Positions 48,167 to 57,818 of a stretch of 64,000 bases of DNA are shown piece by piece. The DNA is from Cryobacterium breve (GTDB taxonomy: Bacteria > Actinomycetota > Actinomycetes > Actinomycetales > Microbacteriaceae). A program made the translations under genes and the position numbers. Each line of letters starts with the position of its first letter. Position 1 is the first letter of the stretch. The stretch is from positions 1,426,001-1,490,000 of the forward strand of contig NZ_CP075584.1 of the NCBI RefSeq assembly GCF_027594785.1, in the 5' to 3' direction. The notes beneath the pieces were generated by a model. The model had not been told where the DNA came from, searched no databases, and saw nothing but the letters and a program-made list of their open reading frames with translations.

Positions 48167-49793
48167 TCACGGCGATTGCTGCGCCTCGCGGGTCTTCCCC
48201 TGGCGCCTCGCGACGGTCTCGTTCGGAATGTTCCTGGAGAACAGCAGGGATCCGAGCGCGAAGAGGATCAGCGCGAAAAAGGACACCCTCAGGGACGACA
48301 CCTGCGATTCGCTGTAGATCGTGGTCAACGCGGCACTGTCTGTGCTCGACAGTCCGGCGTCCGTCGCGATACCGGCCACACTCGAGACGGGCACGATGGC
48401 GATTCCGGCCTCGGTCTGCGTGCTGACTGCGGATTTCACGGCGTCGGGGAGGCTGCTGCTCTCCACGGAGCCGAGGAACGAGGACGAGAGCGACGCGATC
48501 AGCACGGACCCGATCAGCGCGGTGCCGAGCGAGGAGCCGAGATTCTGGAAGACGCCCTGGAGTCCGCCGACCTCGCTCGTCTTCTCCTCGCCGACACTGG
48601 ACATGTTCACGTTTCCGAGTTGCGAGGCGAGAAGGCCGAGTGCAGCCCCCGCCGTGAACATCCCGATGCCGAATACGACGCTCTTCAGGTCCAGCGAGAC
48701 CGACCCGAGCAGGCAGGCGGCGCTTCCGACGAGGACGACCTGCCCCACGCGCACGATTCGGCGCGGTGACCACAGCGTCGACAACCGGGTGCCGACGACG
48801 GAGAAGAGGATGAGCGCGATCGACAGCGGAAAGATCTTCAGCCCGGTCTCCAGGGCGTTGAGGCCCAGGGTCATTTGCAGGTAGATCGGAATCATGAAGA
48901 ACACCCCGGCGGTGAACGCGTACTGCGCGCCCAACACGGAGAGCCCGGATCGGAGCCTGCGTGATCGAGAACAGCCCGATATCGAGGAGCGGCGCCCTGC
49001 CCGTCTCGGCCAGTCGCCGTTGGCGGCCGGAGAACAGCACGAGCAGGAATGCACCCAGCAGGATCAGGTAGGGCACGAGGGACAGGCCCAGGGGCTCGAT
49101 CGGATTCCCGTTGATCTCGGGGGCTTGCTTCGGGAGGATCCACCCCCAGGTCTTGCTCTGCAACATCCCGTAGACCACGAGCACGAGGCCCGCAGCAGAG
49201 AGCAGAACGCTCGGGACGTCGATCCTGCTACTGCTCGGCCTGCTGTTGTCGGCGATGAGGCGTGCCGTGAGGACGACGCCGATCATGATCACGACTTCGG
49301 ACACGAAGACGTACCGCCAGTTCAGGTAGGTCGTGACGTAGCCTCCGATCAGGGGGCCGGCGGCGACGGCGGCCCCGGACACGGCGCCGATGATCGCGTA
49401 CGCGGTCACGCGGTCGCTGCCCCGGTAGTTCTCCGCGACGAGAGCGGCGATGGCCGGGATCACCAGCACGGCGCCGAGCCCTTCGATGACCGACCAGCCG
49501 AGGAAGAGCACCACGAAATTCGGGCTCAGTGCCGTCAACAGCGAACCGCAGGAGTAGACGATCGCGCCGATCACGAACGCGCGCCGCCGGCCCCAGACAT
49601 CACCGAGCTTTGCGCCGAGCAGCATGACCGCCGCCATCGTGAGGGTGTAGAACGTGATCGCGCTCTGCATGGCGGCGACCGTGGTGTCCAGGTCCGTGAC
49701 AACGGTCGAGATCGACACGTTCATGACGGTGCTGTCGAGCACCATGACGAACTGCGCACTTCCGAGGACCGCGACCGCCGTCCACTTGTTCAT
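48167..49793 (-). CDS. DHA2-family MFS transporter (EmrB/QacA type), frame broken as given
   Basis: About 541-residue, 14-helix drug:H+ antiporter-like protein. Motif D1 is FVMVLDSTVMNVSI and motif A GAKLGDVWGRRRAF; motif C-like GPLIGGYVTTYLNWRYVF follows. The frame breaks at GAGCCTG (48953-48959): LFSITQ continues LRSGLSVLGAQYAFTAGVFF. ATG 49793. Exports toxic compounds by family precedent; no regulator is adjacent. Confidence 0.88.
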
Positions 49794-49942
49794 CGAGTCA
49801 CCCGCAATCCGACGCGAACGTCGCTGACCCCCGCATCCGTTGCTGTCCGGCACCCCCCATTCGAGGTGAGTATGACATCGCCCCGAACCGCGCGAAAGAG
49901 GAAGGGCCGGTCGCCTCCTCGACCGGTGGCGGGCGAGGCCGC

Positions 49943-51118
49943 TCAGCCCGGCAGGTGGATGGCTGTGAGGACCGCGGCCAGCAGGCGGATTCGTTCCCAG
50001 AGCGAGGCGACGATGATGTGCTCGCTGCGGGCATGCGCACCGCGCCCCGCGGGGTCCGGAAACCGTCGACAACGCCCAGGGCGGATGCGCCGAGCAGGTT
50101 GGTGTCTGCGGCGCCGGCCGCCGGGGCTGCGCCGAGGGGGGAACGGCCCGGACGGGTGTCGCCGAGCCGGGAGTCGCAGCCGGAGATCAACGCCGACAGG
50201 CTCCTGGTCGGCGACCCTGGACTTCCAGGCCGGGCGGTAGGACAGACGGGTGATGGCCACCTCCGCTCGCGGGCGGATCGGCACCAGCGCCTCGATCTCG
50301 TCGAGGACTTCGCCTTCGATGTCCGGATCGGAGAAGCGGAAGCCGAGCACGGCCACGGCGTTGTCCGCCACGACGTTGGCCAGGCCGGGTGCTGTGATGG
50401 ATCCGAGGTTGTAGAGCACCCGGGCGCCCGGGCGTGCACCGGCGCGGGTCGTCGCGCGGGCGGCGATGTCCCGCACCCGCAGCAGCTGGTCGATGATCTC
50501 CTCGGTCGCGGAGACACCCTTCTCCGGGTCGAGGGCGGCGTGGGCGGGAACACCGGACACGGCGAGCGCCAGGCGGGTGCTGCCGAGGCGCCCGACCTTG
50601 AGGTCACCGTTGGGATGCGGAGACTCGAAGCCGATGGCCGCCGAACAGCCTTCGGCCGTGGCCAGGAGCAGCGCGCCCGAGGTCGGGGAGCCGATTTCCT
50701 CGTCTGCCGTGACGATGATCCGCACCGGCACGTGGTCCACTGCGCCGGTCGCGGCCCGCGCACGGAGCAACTCGAGGGCCTCTTCCATGACCACGAGGCC
50801 GGATTTCATGTCGTAGACCCCCGGACCGGTGATGCGGGTGCCGTCGGCGGTCCACGGTACGTCGCCGGCGAGGGTGCCGGCCGGCCACACCGTGTCGGAG
50901 TGCCCGATCAGGAGAACGGGGGCGGCGCCGACGCCGCTGCCGCGCCCGGGGAAGTCCGCCACCAGGTGGGCGCCTCCGGGTGTCGGGTGCAGGACGACCG
51001 TGCCGCCGAGTTCCGTATAGCGGGTCGCGAGGGCATCGGTGAACGCCGTGATGGCCGCGCTCGCCCCGGTCGGCGTTTCGCGCAGCACGTAGTCCTCGAG
51101 GGTCGCCAGGGCACGCAC
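49943..51118 (-). CDS. M20-family metallopeptidase (carboxypeptidase G2/desuccinylase-like), frame broken twice as given
   Basis: About 391-residue di-zinc amidohydrolase. Metal ligands and catalytic residues lie in LLIGHSDTVWPAGT, GPGVYDMKSGLVVMEEAL and TADEEIGSPTSG. The dimerisation domain follows (VSGVPAHAALDPEKG). The frame breaks at CAGGCTC (50197-50203; ADQE continues LSALISGCDSRLGD) and again at about 50041-50060, after which the normal end GRGAHARSEHIIVASLWERI appears. GTG 51118 is the first start in frame but has no good ribosome site. Divergent from the GNAT-racemase operon; may remove N-acyl groups from amino acids. Confidence 0.8.
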   Translation of the reverse strand: MRALATLEDYVLRETPTGASAAITAFTDALATRYTELGGTVVLHPTPGGAHLVADFPGRGSGVGAAPVLLIGHSDTVWPAGTLAGDVPWTADGTRITGPGVYDMKSGLVVMEEALELLRARAATGAVDHVPVRIIVTADEEIGSPTSGALLLATAEGCSAAIGFESPHPNGDLKVGRLGSTRLALAVSGVPAHAALDPEKGVSATEEIIDQLLRVRDIAARATTRAGARPGARVLYNLGSITAPGLANVVADNAVAVLGFRFSDPDIEGEVLDEIEALVPIRPRAEVAITRLSYRPAWKSRVADQEPVGVDLRLRLPARRHPSGPFPPRRSPGGRRRRHQPARRIRPGRCRRFPDPAGRGAHARSEHIIVASLWERIRLLAAVLTAIHLPG

Positions 51119-51299
51119 GCGTGCGGATGCGTCGGGGATGACGGGTCCAGTGGTTGTGATGACGGCATCTCCTCAGGCGGTGGCAGGCTCGGAACAGGTA
51201 GAAGATATGTTACCTATCCTTCGACCAGTTCGTGGATTTGCTTGAGAGTTGCGAAACGAATACGACACATAAGTTGTTTATGATTGTCAGATTGGTTCT

Positions 51300-51314
51300 G
51301 GAACATCGTGTTCC
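51300..51314. promoter_or_regulatory. Perfect palindromic operator candidate
   Basis: GGAACA-TCG-TGTTCC is a perfect 6-bp inverted repeat with a 3-nt centre in the AT-rich 226-bp divergent region between the M20 peptidase and the GNAT gene, 31 bp before the GNAT start. The cognate regulator is not evident; the operon's SIS protein lacks a DNA-binding domain. Confidence 0.5.
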
Positions 51315-51344
51315 GAAAAGACCAGGACAGGGAAACGACACAAC

Positions 51345-52180
51345 ATGGGTGACCTGAAACTCACGGTGGAATCCACCCGGTCACGCGCCGTGTTCGGCCA
51401 CGCCAGCGAGCTATATACCCGGGTGTTCGGTTATACCGCAGCCGATCACAGCCTGAACCCGAAGCTGCTCTCGGCAATCGTGGGCAACGGCGGTGCGGCC
51501 GTTGCCGCGCGGGACGGCGCCGGCGAGCTCGTCGGTTTCGCCTACGGCTTCGTGGGTTTCGAATCCGGGGCTCCCTACCTGTACTCGCAGGCCGCGTTCA
51601 TCGACCCCGCCTGGCAGGGCAAGGGAGTGGGCCGCCTGCTCAAGCAGGAACAGGCCTTCATCGCGAGATCAGAGGGACTCACCTCGATGCGCTGGGCGTT
51701 CGACCCGACCCTTGCCCGCAATGCCCACTTCAACCTCGACGTGCTCGGCGCCCGCGGAGTGCGCTTCGCCGCGAACTACTACGACGAGCCGTTCTCCGAC
51801 CGCCTGATCGTCGACTGGTCGCTGGCGTCCGCCGCTATCGGGTCTGCCACCCGGCCCCGCGCCGCGGCGTCGATCCCCCGAGCTTCCCCGTCGTGGATCC
51901 CACCGCACTGGGAACGACGCTGCCCCGGCACTGGGGTCGGCCGGTGGGCGACGGCGACGTCATCCACGTGCCGATCCCGTCCGACACTCCCGCGAAGACA
52001 CTCGCTCCCGCGATCGTCCAGGCGTTGCGCGCGGCCGTGGCGGAAACCTTCACCGACCTCTTCGAGCGCGGCTACGTCGCCGAATCCTGCGTCCGGGTGG
52101 ACGGCACGAGCGCCGCATACGTGTTCGTCGCGGCCGGGACCCAGGAGGCTGCGCCGCGCATCCACCAGGCAGCTCGATGA
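51345..52180 (+). CDS. GNAT-superfamily N-acyltransferase (COG3375-like), frame broken as given
   Basis: About 278-residue acyltransferase. The acyl-CoA-binding region is QAAFIDPAWQGKGVGRLLKQEQAF (in pieces), followed by SMRWAFDPTLARNAHFNLDVLG, typical of the COG3375 branch in which an amino-acid N-succinyltransferase is known. The frame breaks at about 51855-51880 (a CCCC or nearby run), between IGSATRP and FPVVDPTALGTTLPRHW. The stop overlaps the SIS gene start (ATGA). Neighbours (racemase, M20, aminotransferase) suggest it acylates D-amino acids. Confidence 0.78.
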
Positions 52181-52827
52181 CCGAGGCGAACGCGGCGAAT
52201 GAGACCCTCGCGAGCCCGGAGGACCGGTACGCAGCGCGGCTGCAGAAACGGTCCTCGTCGTCGGTCCTGCGCGCGCGAATCGTGGAGAGCGAGAAGAAGA
52301 ACCTGGCCGAGACGTTCGCGCACCTCGGGGAAGACGATGCCCTCGTGCGCGCACCGGCCCGGATCGTGGCCGCTCGCAGGCGGTATGTGCTCGGCGCGGG
52401 CAAGTCCTTCGCCTACGCGACCCTGTTCGCCTGGGACCTCTCGGCCGGACTCTCACAGGTGCTTCTCATCGACGAAGCCGCCGTCCGCTCGATCGACGTC
52501 CTCAGCGACGTGCGCCCGACCGATGTGCTCGTGGTGTTCTCGTTCCGCAGGTACCAGCGGCAGAGTGTGCTCGTCGCCGAACGGTTCGCCGCGGCCGGCG
52601 GCACCGTGATCGCCGTCACGGACTCCCCCGATGCGCCCGTCGCGGCCTTCGCCACCGAAACCGTGACGGTGCCGACCAGCAGCGCCTCGTCCGCCGACTC
52701 CCCCACGGCGGTGGCCGCCGTCATCCACCTGGTGAGTACCTTGAGTATTGCCAGTGCCAAGGGAGCGCGGCGCCGGTTTGCCGAGCGGGAGCATCTGAAC
52801 CAGATCCTGAACAGTTACGTGGAGTGA
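52177..52827 (+). CDS. SIS-domain protein of the MurR/RpiR type lacking the HTH domain
   Basis: 216-residue protein. The N-terminal 40 residues (AARLQKRSSSSVLRARIVES) replace the about 75-residue HTH_6 domain of MurR/RpiR regulators; the rest is a single SIS phosphosugar-binding domain (VLGAGKSFAYATLFAWDLS, VLVVFSFRRYQRQSV, VIAVTDSPDAPVA). So it may be a ligand sensor or partner without DNA binding. ATGA overlap with the GNAT gene; 29 bp before the racemase gene. Family known for sugar phosphates or muropeptides. Confidence 0.82.
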   Translation: MTEANAANETLASPEDRYAARLQKRSSSSVLRARIVESEKKNLAETFAHLGEDDALVRAPARIVAARRRYVLGAGKSFAYATLFAWDLSAGLSQVLLIDEAAVRSIDVLSDVRPTDVLVVFSFRRYQRQSVLVAERFAAAGGTVIAVTDSPDAPVAAFATETVTVPTSSASSADSPTAVAAVIHLVSTLSIASAKGARRRFAEREHLNQILNSYVE

Positions 52828-52856
52828 ACAATGGAACGCAGCATCGAAGGAGCACG

Positions 52857-53977
52857 ATGAAGGTAGTGGGCGTTTCCCTGTTTGTCACCCGGTTGCCGTT
52901 GGTGCACGGTTTCGAGACCAGTTCTCACCGCAAGAGCCACCTCGACCACATCGTGGTGCGTCTGACCGAAGAATCCGGCGCGGTCGGCTGGGGCGAGATC
53001 GCATCGGCGAGCGACCCCTTCTACTCCTCGGAGACCGTGGACACGGCCCTGCTCGTCGCGAAGAAGTACATCGTCCCCGCGATCATCGGGCACGAGTGGG
53101 AGACGCCGGCCGAGCTGGCGACGACGTGGGCACGCATCCGCGGCCACGAGTTCGCCAAGGCCGGCTTCGACATGGCCGCGTGGAGCCTGTACTCCGGCGC
53201 GCGCGACGAACCGCTGTCTGTGGCACTGGGCGGCACCCGCGCCGAGGTCGCCGCGGGGGTCTCCCTCGGCATCGAATCGTCCATCGACGCCCTGCTCGCC
53301 GAGGTCAGCCGCCATGTCGACGCCGGCTACCGCCGGGTGAAACTCAAGATCAAGCCGGGCTGGGACATCGGTCCCGTTCGGGCGGTACGCGCCGCCTTCC
53401 CGAAGCAGGACGTCCATGTGGACGCGAACGGGATCTACGCGGATACCGACGAAACCACGGCCCTGATGCGCGGTCTCGACGAATTCGGCCTCAGCATGAT
53501 CGAACAGCCGTACGCACCCCGCAATTTCGTCGCCCATGCCACGCTCCAGGCCACCCTGGAGACCCCGATCTGCCTCGACGAGGGAGTCGTGGACCTCGAC
53601 GACATCGGCACGATGATCGCCCTCGGCGCCGGCCGGATCCTGAACATCAAGGTGTCACGGATGGGCGGTCTCACCGTTGCCCGCGCTGCACACGATCTTG
53701 CGAGGGATGCGGGCATCCCGGTGTGGTGCGGCGGCATGCACGAGTTCGGCATCGGGCGTGCGGCCAACGTCGCCCTGTCGTCGCTGCCCAACTTCAGCTA
53801 CCCGTCGGATGTGTCGGCGTCGGAGAAGTATTACGCGAAGGACATCATCGACCCCCGGTCACCGCACTCGACGGCATGGTGACCGTTCCCACCGGGCCGG
53901 GCCTCGGCTACGCGGTGCTGCCCGACTGGATTTCCGAGAACACGATCAGCCACGAGCACTATGGAGTAGAACGATGA
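52857..53977 (+). CDS. Enolase-superfamily N-acylamino acid racemase/o-succinylbenzoate synthase, frame broken as given
   Basis: About 373-residue TIM-barrel enzyme of the MLE subgroup. Catalytic bases VKLKIKPG and NIKVSRMGG (two lysines), metal ligands HVDANGIY, MIEQPYAP and CLDEGVVDL are complete. Cluster context favours N-succinylamino acid racemase over menaquinone synthesis, as no men genes are nearby. GAAGGAG lies 7 nt before ATG 52857. The frame breaks at the C-run near 53851-53855 (IDP continues PVTALDGMVTVPTGPGLG), consistent with one missing C. Overlaps the aminotransferase gene by 4 nt. Confidence 0.85.
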
Positions 53978-54921
53978 GCACAGCAGACACGAATCCCGTT
54001 GCGACGAACGCGGACGCCTCGCCCACAGACGGGGCGGACCCCCGCGTGCTGTTCATGCTGGATGACCCGACCCAGACCGGAACGGATGCCTCCGCGCTCG
54101 CGGCCTCGGTCCGTCGGGCCGACCCGTCCGATCCGCAGATCTCGGTGCTCGACCTCGCGGTGACCCGGGGCGACGGCATCTTCGAAACGCTCGACGCCAT
54201 CGACGGTTTCGGCCAGGCCCTCGAGCCGCACCTGGCCCGTCTGTCCAATTCGGCCAGGTTGCTCGACCTGCCGGCTCCGTGCCTCGACCTCTACCGCGAG
54301 GGCATTCGCCAGGGAATCGCAGCGTCGACCCACCCGCGCCTGTCGGTCAAGCTCGTGCTCACCCGCGGTATCGAGGGCGCCGGCCGGTGCACGGGCTGGG
54401 TCTTCGTCGACCCGGAACCCGACTTCACCGAGGCGCGCACCCACGGCCTGAAGGTGGTCACCCTCGACCGCGGTTACCGCCACGATGTCGCCCAGACGTC
54501 CCCATGGCTGCTGCAGGGAGCGAAGACCCTCTCCTACGCGGTGAATAAGTCGGTCTACCGTGAGGCGGAGCGCCGGGGAGCCGACGACGTGATCTTCATC
54601 AGCAGCGACGGGTTCGTCCTGGAAGGGCCGACGTCGACAGCCGTGCTGCAGTTCGGCAGGCACCTCGTCACGCCGTCGACCGACCAGGGCATCCTGGCCG
54701 GCACGGCACAGGCCGCCTTCTTTGAGTACGCGGATGCGAACGGGCTGACCACCGAGTACCGCACCGTCACTCCCGACGAACTGCATGCCGCAGACTCCGT
54801 CTGGCTCGCCTCGAGCGTGCGGCAGATCGTGCCGATCGTCGAGATCGACGGGGTCGCCCGCGGCTTCGACGCCGAGCTCCACACCGCGGCGCTGGACTAC
54901 CTGGTCACTCGCCGCAGCTGA
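53974..54921 (+). CDS. Class IV PLP-dependent aminotransferase (D-amino acid aminotransferase-like)
   Basis: 315-residue fold type IV enzyme (D-amino acid aminotransferase, branched-chain aminotransferase or 4-amino-4-deoxychorismate lyase). Start region LAVTRGDGIFETL, catalytic Lys in LLQGAKTLSYAVNKSV, and phosphate-binding EGPTSTAVLQF with GILAGTAQAAFFEYA are present. The extra N-terminal 55 residues are unusually long. ATGA overlap with the racemase gene. In this neighbourhood a D-amino-acid role is likeliest; PabC is possible from sequence alone. Confidence 0.85.
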   Translation: MSTADTNPVATNADASPTDGADPRVLFMLDDPTQTGTDASALAASVRRADPSDPQISVLDLAVTRGDGIFETLDAIDGFGQALEPHLARLSNSARLLDLPAPCLDLYREGIRQGIAASTHPRLSVKLVLTRGIEGAGRCTGWVFVDPEPDFTEARTHGLKVVTLDRGYRHDVAQTSPWLLQGAKTLSYAVNKSVYREAERRGADDVIFISSDGFVLEGPTSTAVLQFGRHLVTPSTDQGILAGTAQAAFFEYADANGLTTEYRTVTPDELHAADSVWLASSVRQIVPIVEIDGVARGFDAELHTAALDYLVTRRS

Positions 54922-54948
54922 GGCCTTGCTGTACGACCCCAGGCCTCG

Positions 54949-54971
54949 CGGCCCCGTGCGTCACGGGGCCG
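54949..54971. terminator. Bidirectional hairpin between convergent genes
   Basis: CGGCCCCGTG-CGT-CACGGGGCCG is a perfect 10-bp stem overlapping the stop of the minus-strand gene and 28 bp after the aminotransferase stop. No U-tract. Confidence 0.65.
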
Positions 54972-55590
54972 TGGGGATCGCGAGGGCCGCCACGATGTCC
55001 TCCGCCCGCGCCCAGTACGCCGCGTAGTGCTCGGGGTCGGCGTTGACCTGGACCGCGTGGGCAAGCAGTGTCGGCTCCATCTCCTTCCAGCCGGCGACCT
55101 TCGTCAGCTTGGTGAAGAAATTCTGCGCAGAGACGTAGGGGTCCATCCGGTCGGCCAGTGTTCCCCAGGCGCCGTTGTCGCGCTGCTGGAACAGCCCGCG
55201 GCTGTCGGCACCTGCCGCGTCGCCGTGGTCGAGCACCCGCAAACCCGACTCGCCCAGGGCCGTCATCACGCCGACGGTCTGGGTGTGCGTCCCGATCCCG
55301 AGATCCCGCCCGGCATTCATGATGTGCGCGGCATTGACCAGGCGGTCCTGGCAATAGCCGGCAACAGGCCCGGCGGGCACGGTGATCGCGCCGACGACGA
55401 CGGGGTCGGCGGTCGGACAGGTGACCGCGGTTCCGGGGACGGCGCCGATCCCCAGGCCCACGAGGTTCCAGCCGGTGAAGCCGATAACGGCGCAGAGTGC
55501 CACGGCCATACCGATGATCGCGATCCGGCGCGTTCGTCTGCCGTCCTGCCGCTCCAGCTGGGGCACGACGACTCCCTTCGCGAGCATCAT
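54961..55590 (-). CDS. Membrane-anchored lysozyme-like/tail-lysin-like exoprotein
   Basis: 209-residue protein: short basic N-terminus (RQDGRRTRR), one helix (IAIIGMAVALCAVIGFTGWN) and an extracytoplasmic domain. The domain resembles goose-lysozyme/transglycosylase-like modules (GVMTALGESGLRVLDHGD, DSRGLFQQRDNGAWGTLADR, FFTKLTKVAGWKEM), with a likely catalytic Glu in GESGL. Two cysteines (CPTADP, GYCQDRL) could form a disulfide. It may remodel peptidoglycan. An array of 17-bp repeats lies immediately upstream. Confidence 0.65.
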   Translation of the reverse strand: MMLAKGVVVPQLERQDGRRTRRIAIIGMAVALCAVIGFTGWNLVGLGIGAVPGTAVTCPTADPVVVGAITVPAGPVAGYCQDRLVNAAHIMNAGRDLGIGTHTQTVGVMTALGESGLRVLDHGDAAGADSRGLFQQRDNGAWGTLADRMDPYVSAQNFFTKLTKVAGWKEMEPTLLAHAVQVNADPEHYAAYWARAEDIVAALAIPTAP

Positions 55591-55600
55591 TCGACGGTCC

Positions 55601-55668
55601 GTCGACGAGGTACTGGTGTCGACGAGGTACCGGTGTCGACGAGGTACCGGTGTCGACGAGGTACCCAG
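55601..55668. repeat. 17-bp tandem repeats upstream of the lysozyme-like gene
   Basis: GTCGACGAGGTACCGGT in four copies (55601, 55618, 55635, 55652), the first with one change and the last diverging at the end. They begin 11 bp upstream of the start codon and so fall in the promoter/leader. Each contains GTCGAC and GGTACC palindromes, suggesting repeated protein-binding sites, or a slippage tract that varies promoter spacing. Confidence 0.9.
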
Positions 55669-55742
55669 TGGGGTACCTCACGACGTTAGCCAGTGAATCT
55701 ATGCGCCAGCCCTGAGCCCGCCCGTCTGGCCCATATATCCCA

Positions 55743-55769
55743 TCTGTGCAGTCTGTGCAGTCTGTGCAG
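55743..55769. repeat. 9-bp tandem repeat
   Basis: TCTGTGCAG repeated three times perfectly in the intergenic region between the lysozyme-like and LOV-GGDEF-EAL genes. No function evident. Confidence 0.8.
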
Positions 55770-55861
55770 TCTGGCCCACCTGGCCCGTACTCTGGTCGAC
55801 CAGCCAGTCGAGCAGGAGGCCGCTGGCTCGATCGTGACCACCGTCCACGCCATGTTGGAGG

Positions 55862-57818
55862 TCATGCCAGAGCCTGCGGTGCGCTGCCGGCGATGCCGCG
55901 GTCGGCGATGAATCCCGTCAGGGGGCAGGCATCGATGACGAAGGGATGCGGGGATCCCCAGCGGGTGAATTGCCAGTGATACGCGAGCGCGCCGAGCTCG
56001 GTGTACAGTCGGCCGGCCCGGTCAGGACGATGGAATCCCTCGGGAAGCCCGAAACCTGCCGCCCAGGACGGCACGTCCGCGGCCGGCATCGGGCGTGCGA
56101 AGTAGTAGCCCTGACCGAGTGAAGCTCCGAGCACGGATGCCGCCTCGGCGAGGCCGGCATTCTCGATCCCCTCCAGAACAACGGTCGCACCCATGTCTCG
56201 ACCCATCTGGGACAGGGTCGCAATGAGGCTGAGCGCCTCGACCGGTTTCGTGGCGACGCCGGCGAGCAGTCCGCGGTCGATCTTGATCGAGTCGAACGGC
56301 AGCTGGGCGAGCCGTTTCAGGCTGCTGTGGCCCGACCCGAGGTCATCGAGGGCGAGCCCGACGCCGAGGCCGGTGAGCTCCTCGAGCACCGCGCGCGAGG
56401 CCGCCGCATCCAGCTCCTGCGTCTCGAGCAGTTCGAGGCTGAGCCGGTTCGGGGCCAGACCATACCGACGCAGTGCCTTCGCGACCCATCGGGTGCACAG
56501 GGGGTGCAGCAGTGTCGACGGGGCCAGGTTCACCGAGACATCGAGGGCCAGTCCGTCCTGCTCCCACCGGGCGACCCAGCCGAGGGCCTCGTTGAGACCG
56601 ATCCGGAAGAGCTCGTCGAGGTCGCTGCCGCCGAGTTGCGGCACGAAGCTGTCCGGCGGAACGACGGTGCCATCGGCGAGGGTCAGCCGGGCGAGGGCTT
56701 CGACGCGACGAGGGGTCCCGTCGACCAGGCCGATGATCGGCTGCATGTACATCGACAGTCCCCCGGCGAACAGGCGTTCCCGGAGTTCGCGGGATCTCTC
56801 CCCGCGGCGGAAATCCGTCGCGGCCATCGTCGTGTCCCAGTCGACAACCGGTTCTGTGGGAGCGAGTCGCCACCATGCGTCCGGACGCGAAGAATCCGAG
56901 CCGGGTTCCGGGAGCGCCTGGCTCGCCAGCCGGAGGACGTGTGTCCCGGAACTCCGGGCGGGAAACGGCGTGATCCCCATGGTCATCCCGAGCATCACGG
57001 ACTCGCCGTCGACCGGGAACGGGGTCTCGACGGCTTCGTGCAGGCGCTCGAGCCGGGCGGCCAGCTCAGGCGATGCGTCGTCGCAGAGGCCCTCGAGGAC
57101 GACAACGAACTGGTCGCCGCTGAAGCTCGCGAGGTAGTCACCCTCCCGGAGCCGGCCCTTCAGGCGGCGGGCGAATTCCGCGAGCACGTCATCGGCTCCG
57201 GAGAATCCGAAAGAATGCCGGACCCCTCGGACATGGTCCAGGGCGATCAGCCCGAGCCCGGCGCGGTCAGTGCGGCCGGTCGGAGCGGCATCCGTTGATC
57301 GACGTTGCAGGTACGACTCGAAGCCGAAACGGTTCGGCAGGCCGGTGACGGCGTCGTGGCCGGCTTGGAAGTCCAGCTTCTCCTGGAGGGTGATCCTGGT
57401 ATTGATATCGCGCTGCACGCTGACATAGTGCGTGATCTCGCCGGCGGGGTCCCGGAGCGGCACGATACTCAGACCGTTCCAGAACGGCGAGCCATCCTTG
57501 CGATAGTTGAGAATGTCGCCGTCGAACCCTTCACCGGCCTCGAGTGCGCGCCGGATCGACCCCCGGACGTCGGCGCTGGACCCGGGTCCCTGCAGAAGCC
57601 GACAGTTGGTCCCGAGGATCTCGTCCTCGGTGTACCCGGTGATCGCGGTGAAAGCCGCGCTGACGTGCAGGATGTTCTGCGCCACGTCGGTGATCAGGGA
57701 GACGGTGGACGTCGCGGCGAAGGCCCGGGCGAGCAGCTCAGGCTCCGGCGCCGGGCACCGCGCTGTTCCCGACCGGTTCGGATCGGTTCGGAAAGATCGG
57801 ACTGACCATGCGATTCAT
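55862..57818 (-). CDS. LOV(PAS)-GGDEF-EAL photoreceptor for cyclic-di-GMP turnover, frame broken as given
   Basis: About 651-residue cytoplasmic protein. The N-terminal PAS domain has the blue-light LOV signature GTNCRLLQG with the flavin-adduct Cys near residue 72. GGDEF domain: the motif is SGDQF (about residue 233), so cyclase activity is probably lost. EAL domain: VEALARL, LALDDLGSGHSSL, IKIDRGLL and VLEGIEN are intact, so phosphodiesterase activity is likely. ATG 57818 after GGGGGA. CAGGCTC (57739-57745) creates an in-frame stop (PGAGA stop); as CAGCTC it reads PGAGAELLARAFAATSTVSLITDV. The uninterrupted part as given is 55862-57685. Confidence 0.85.
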
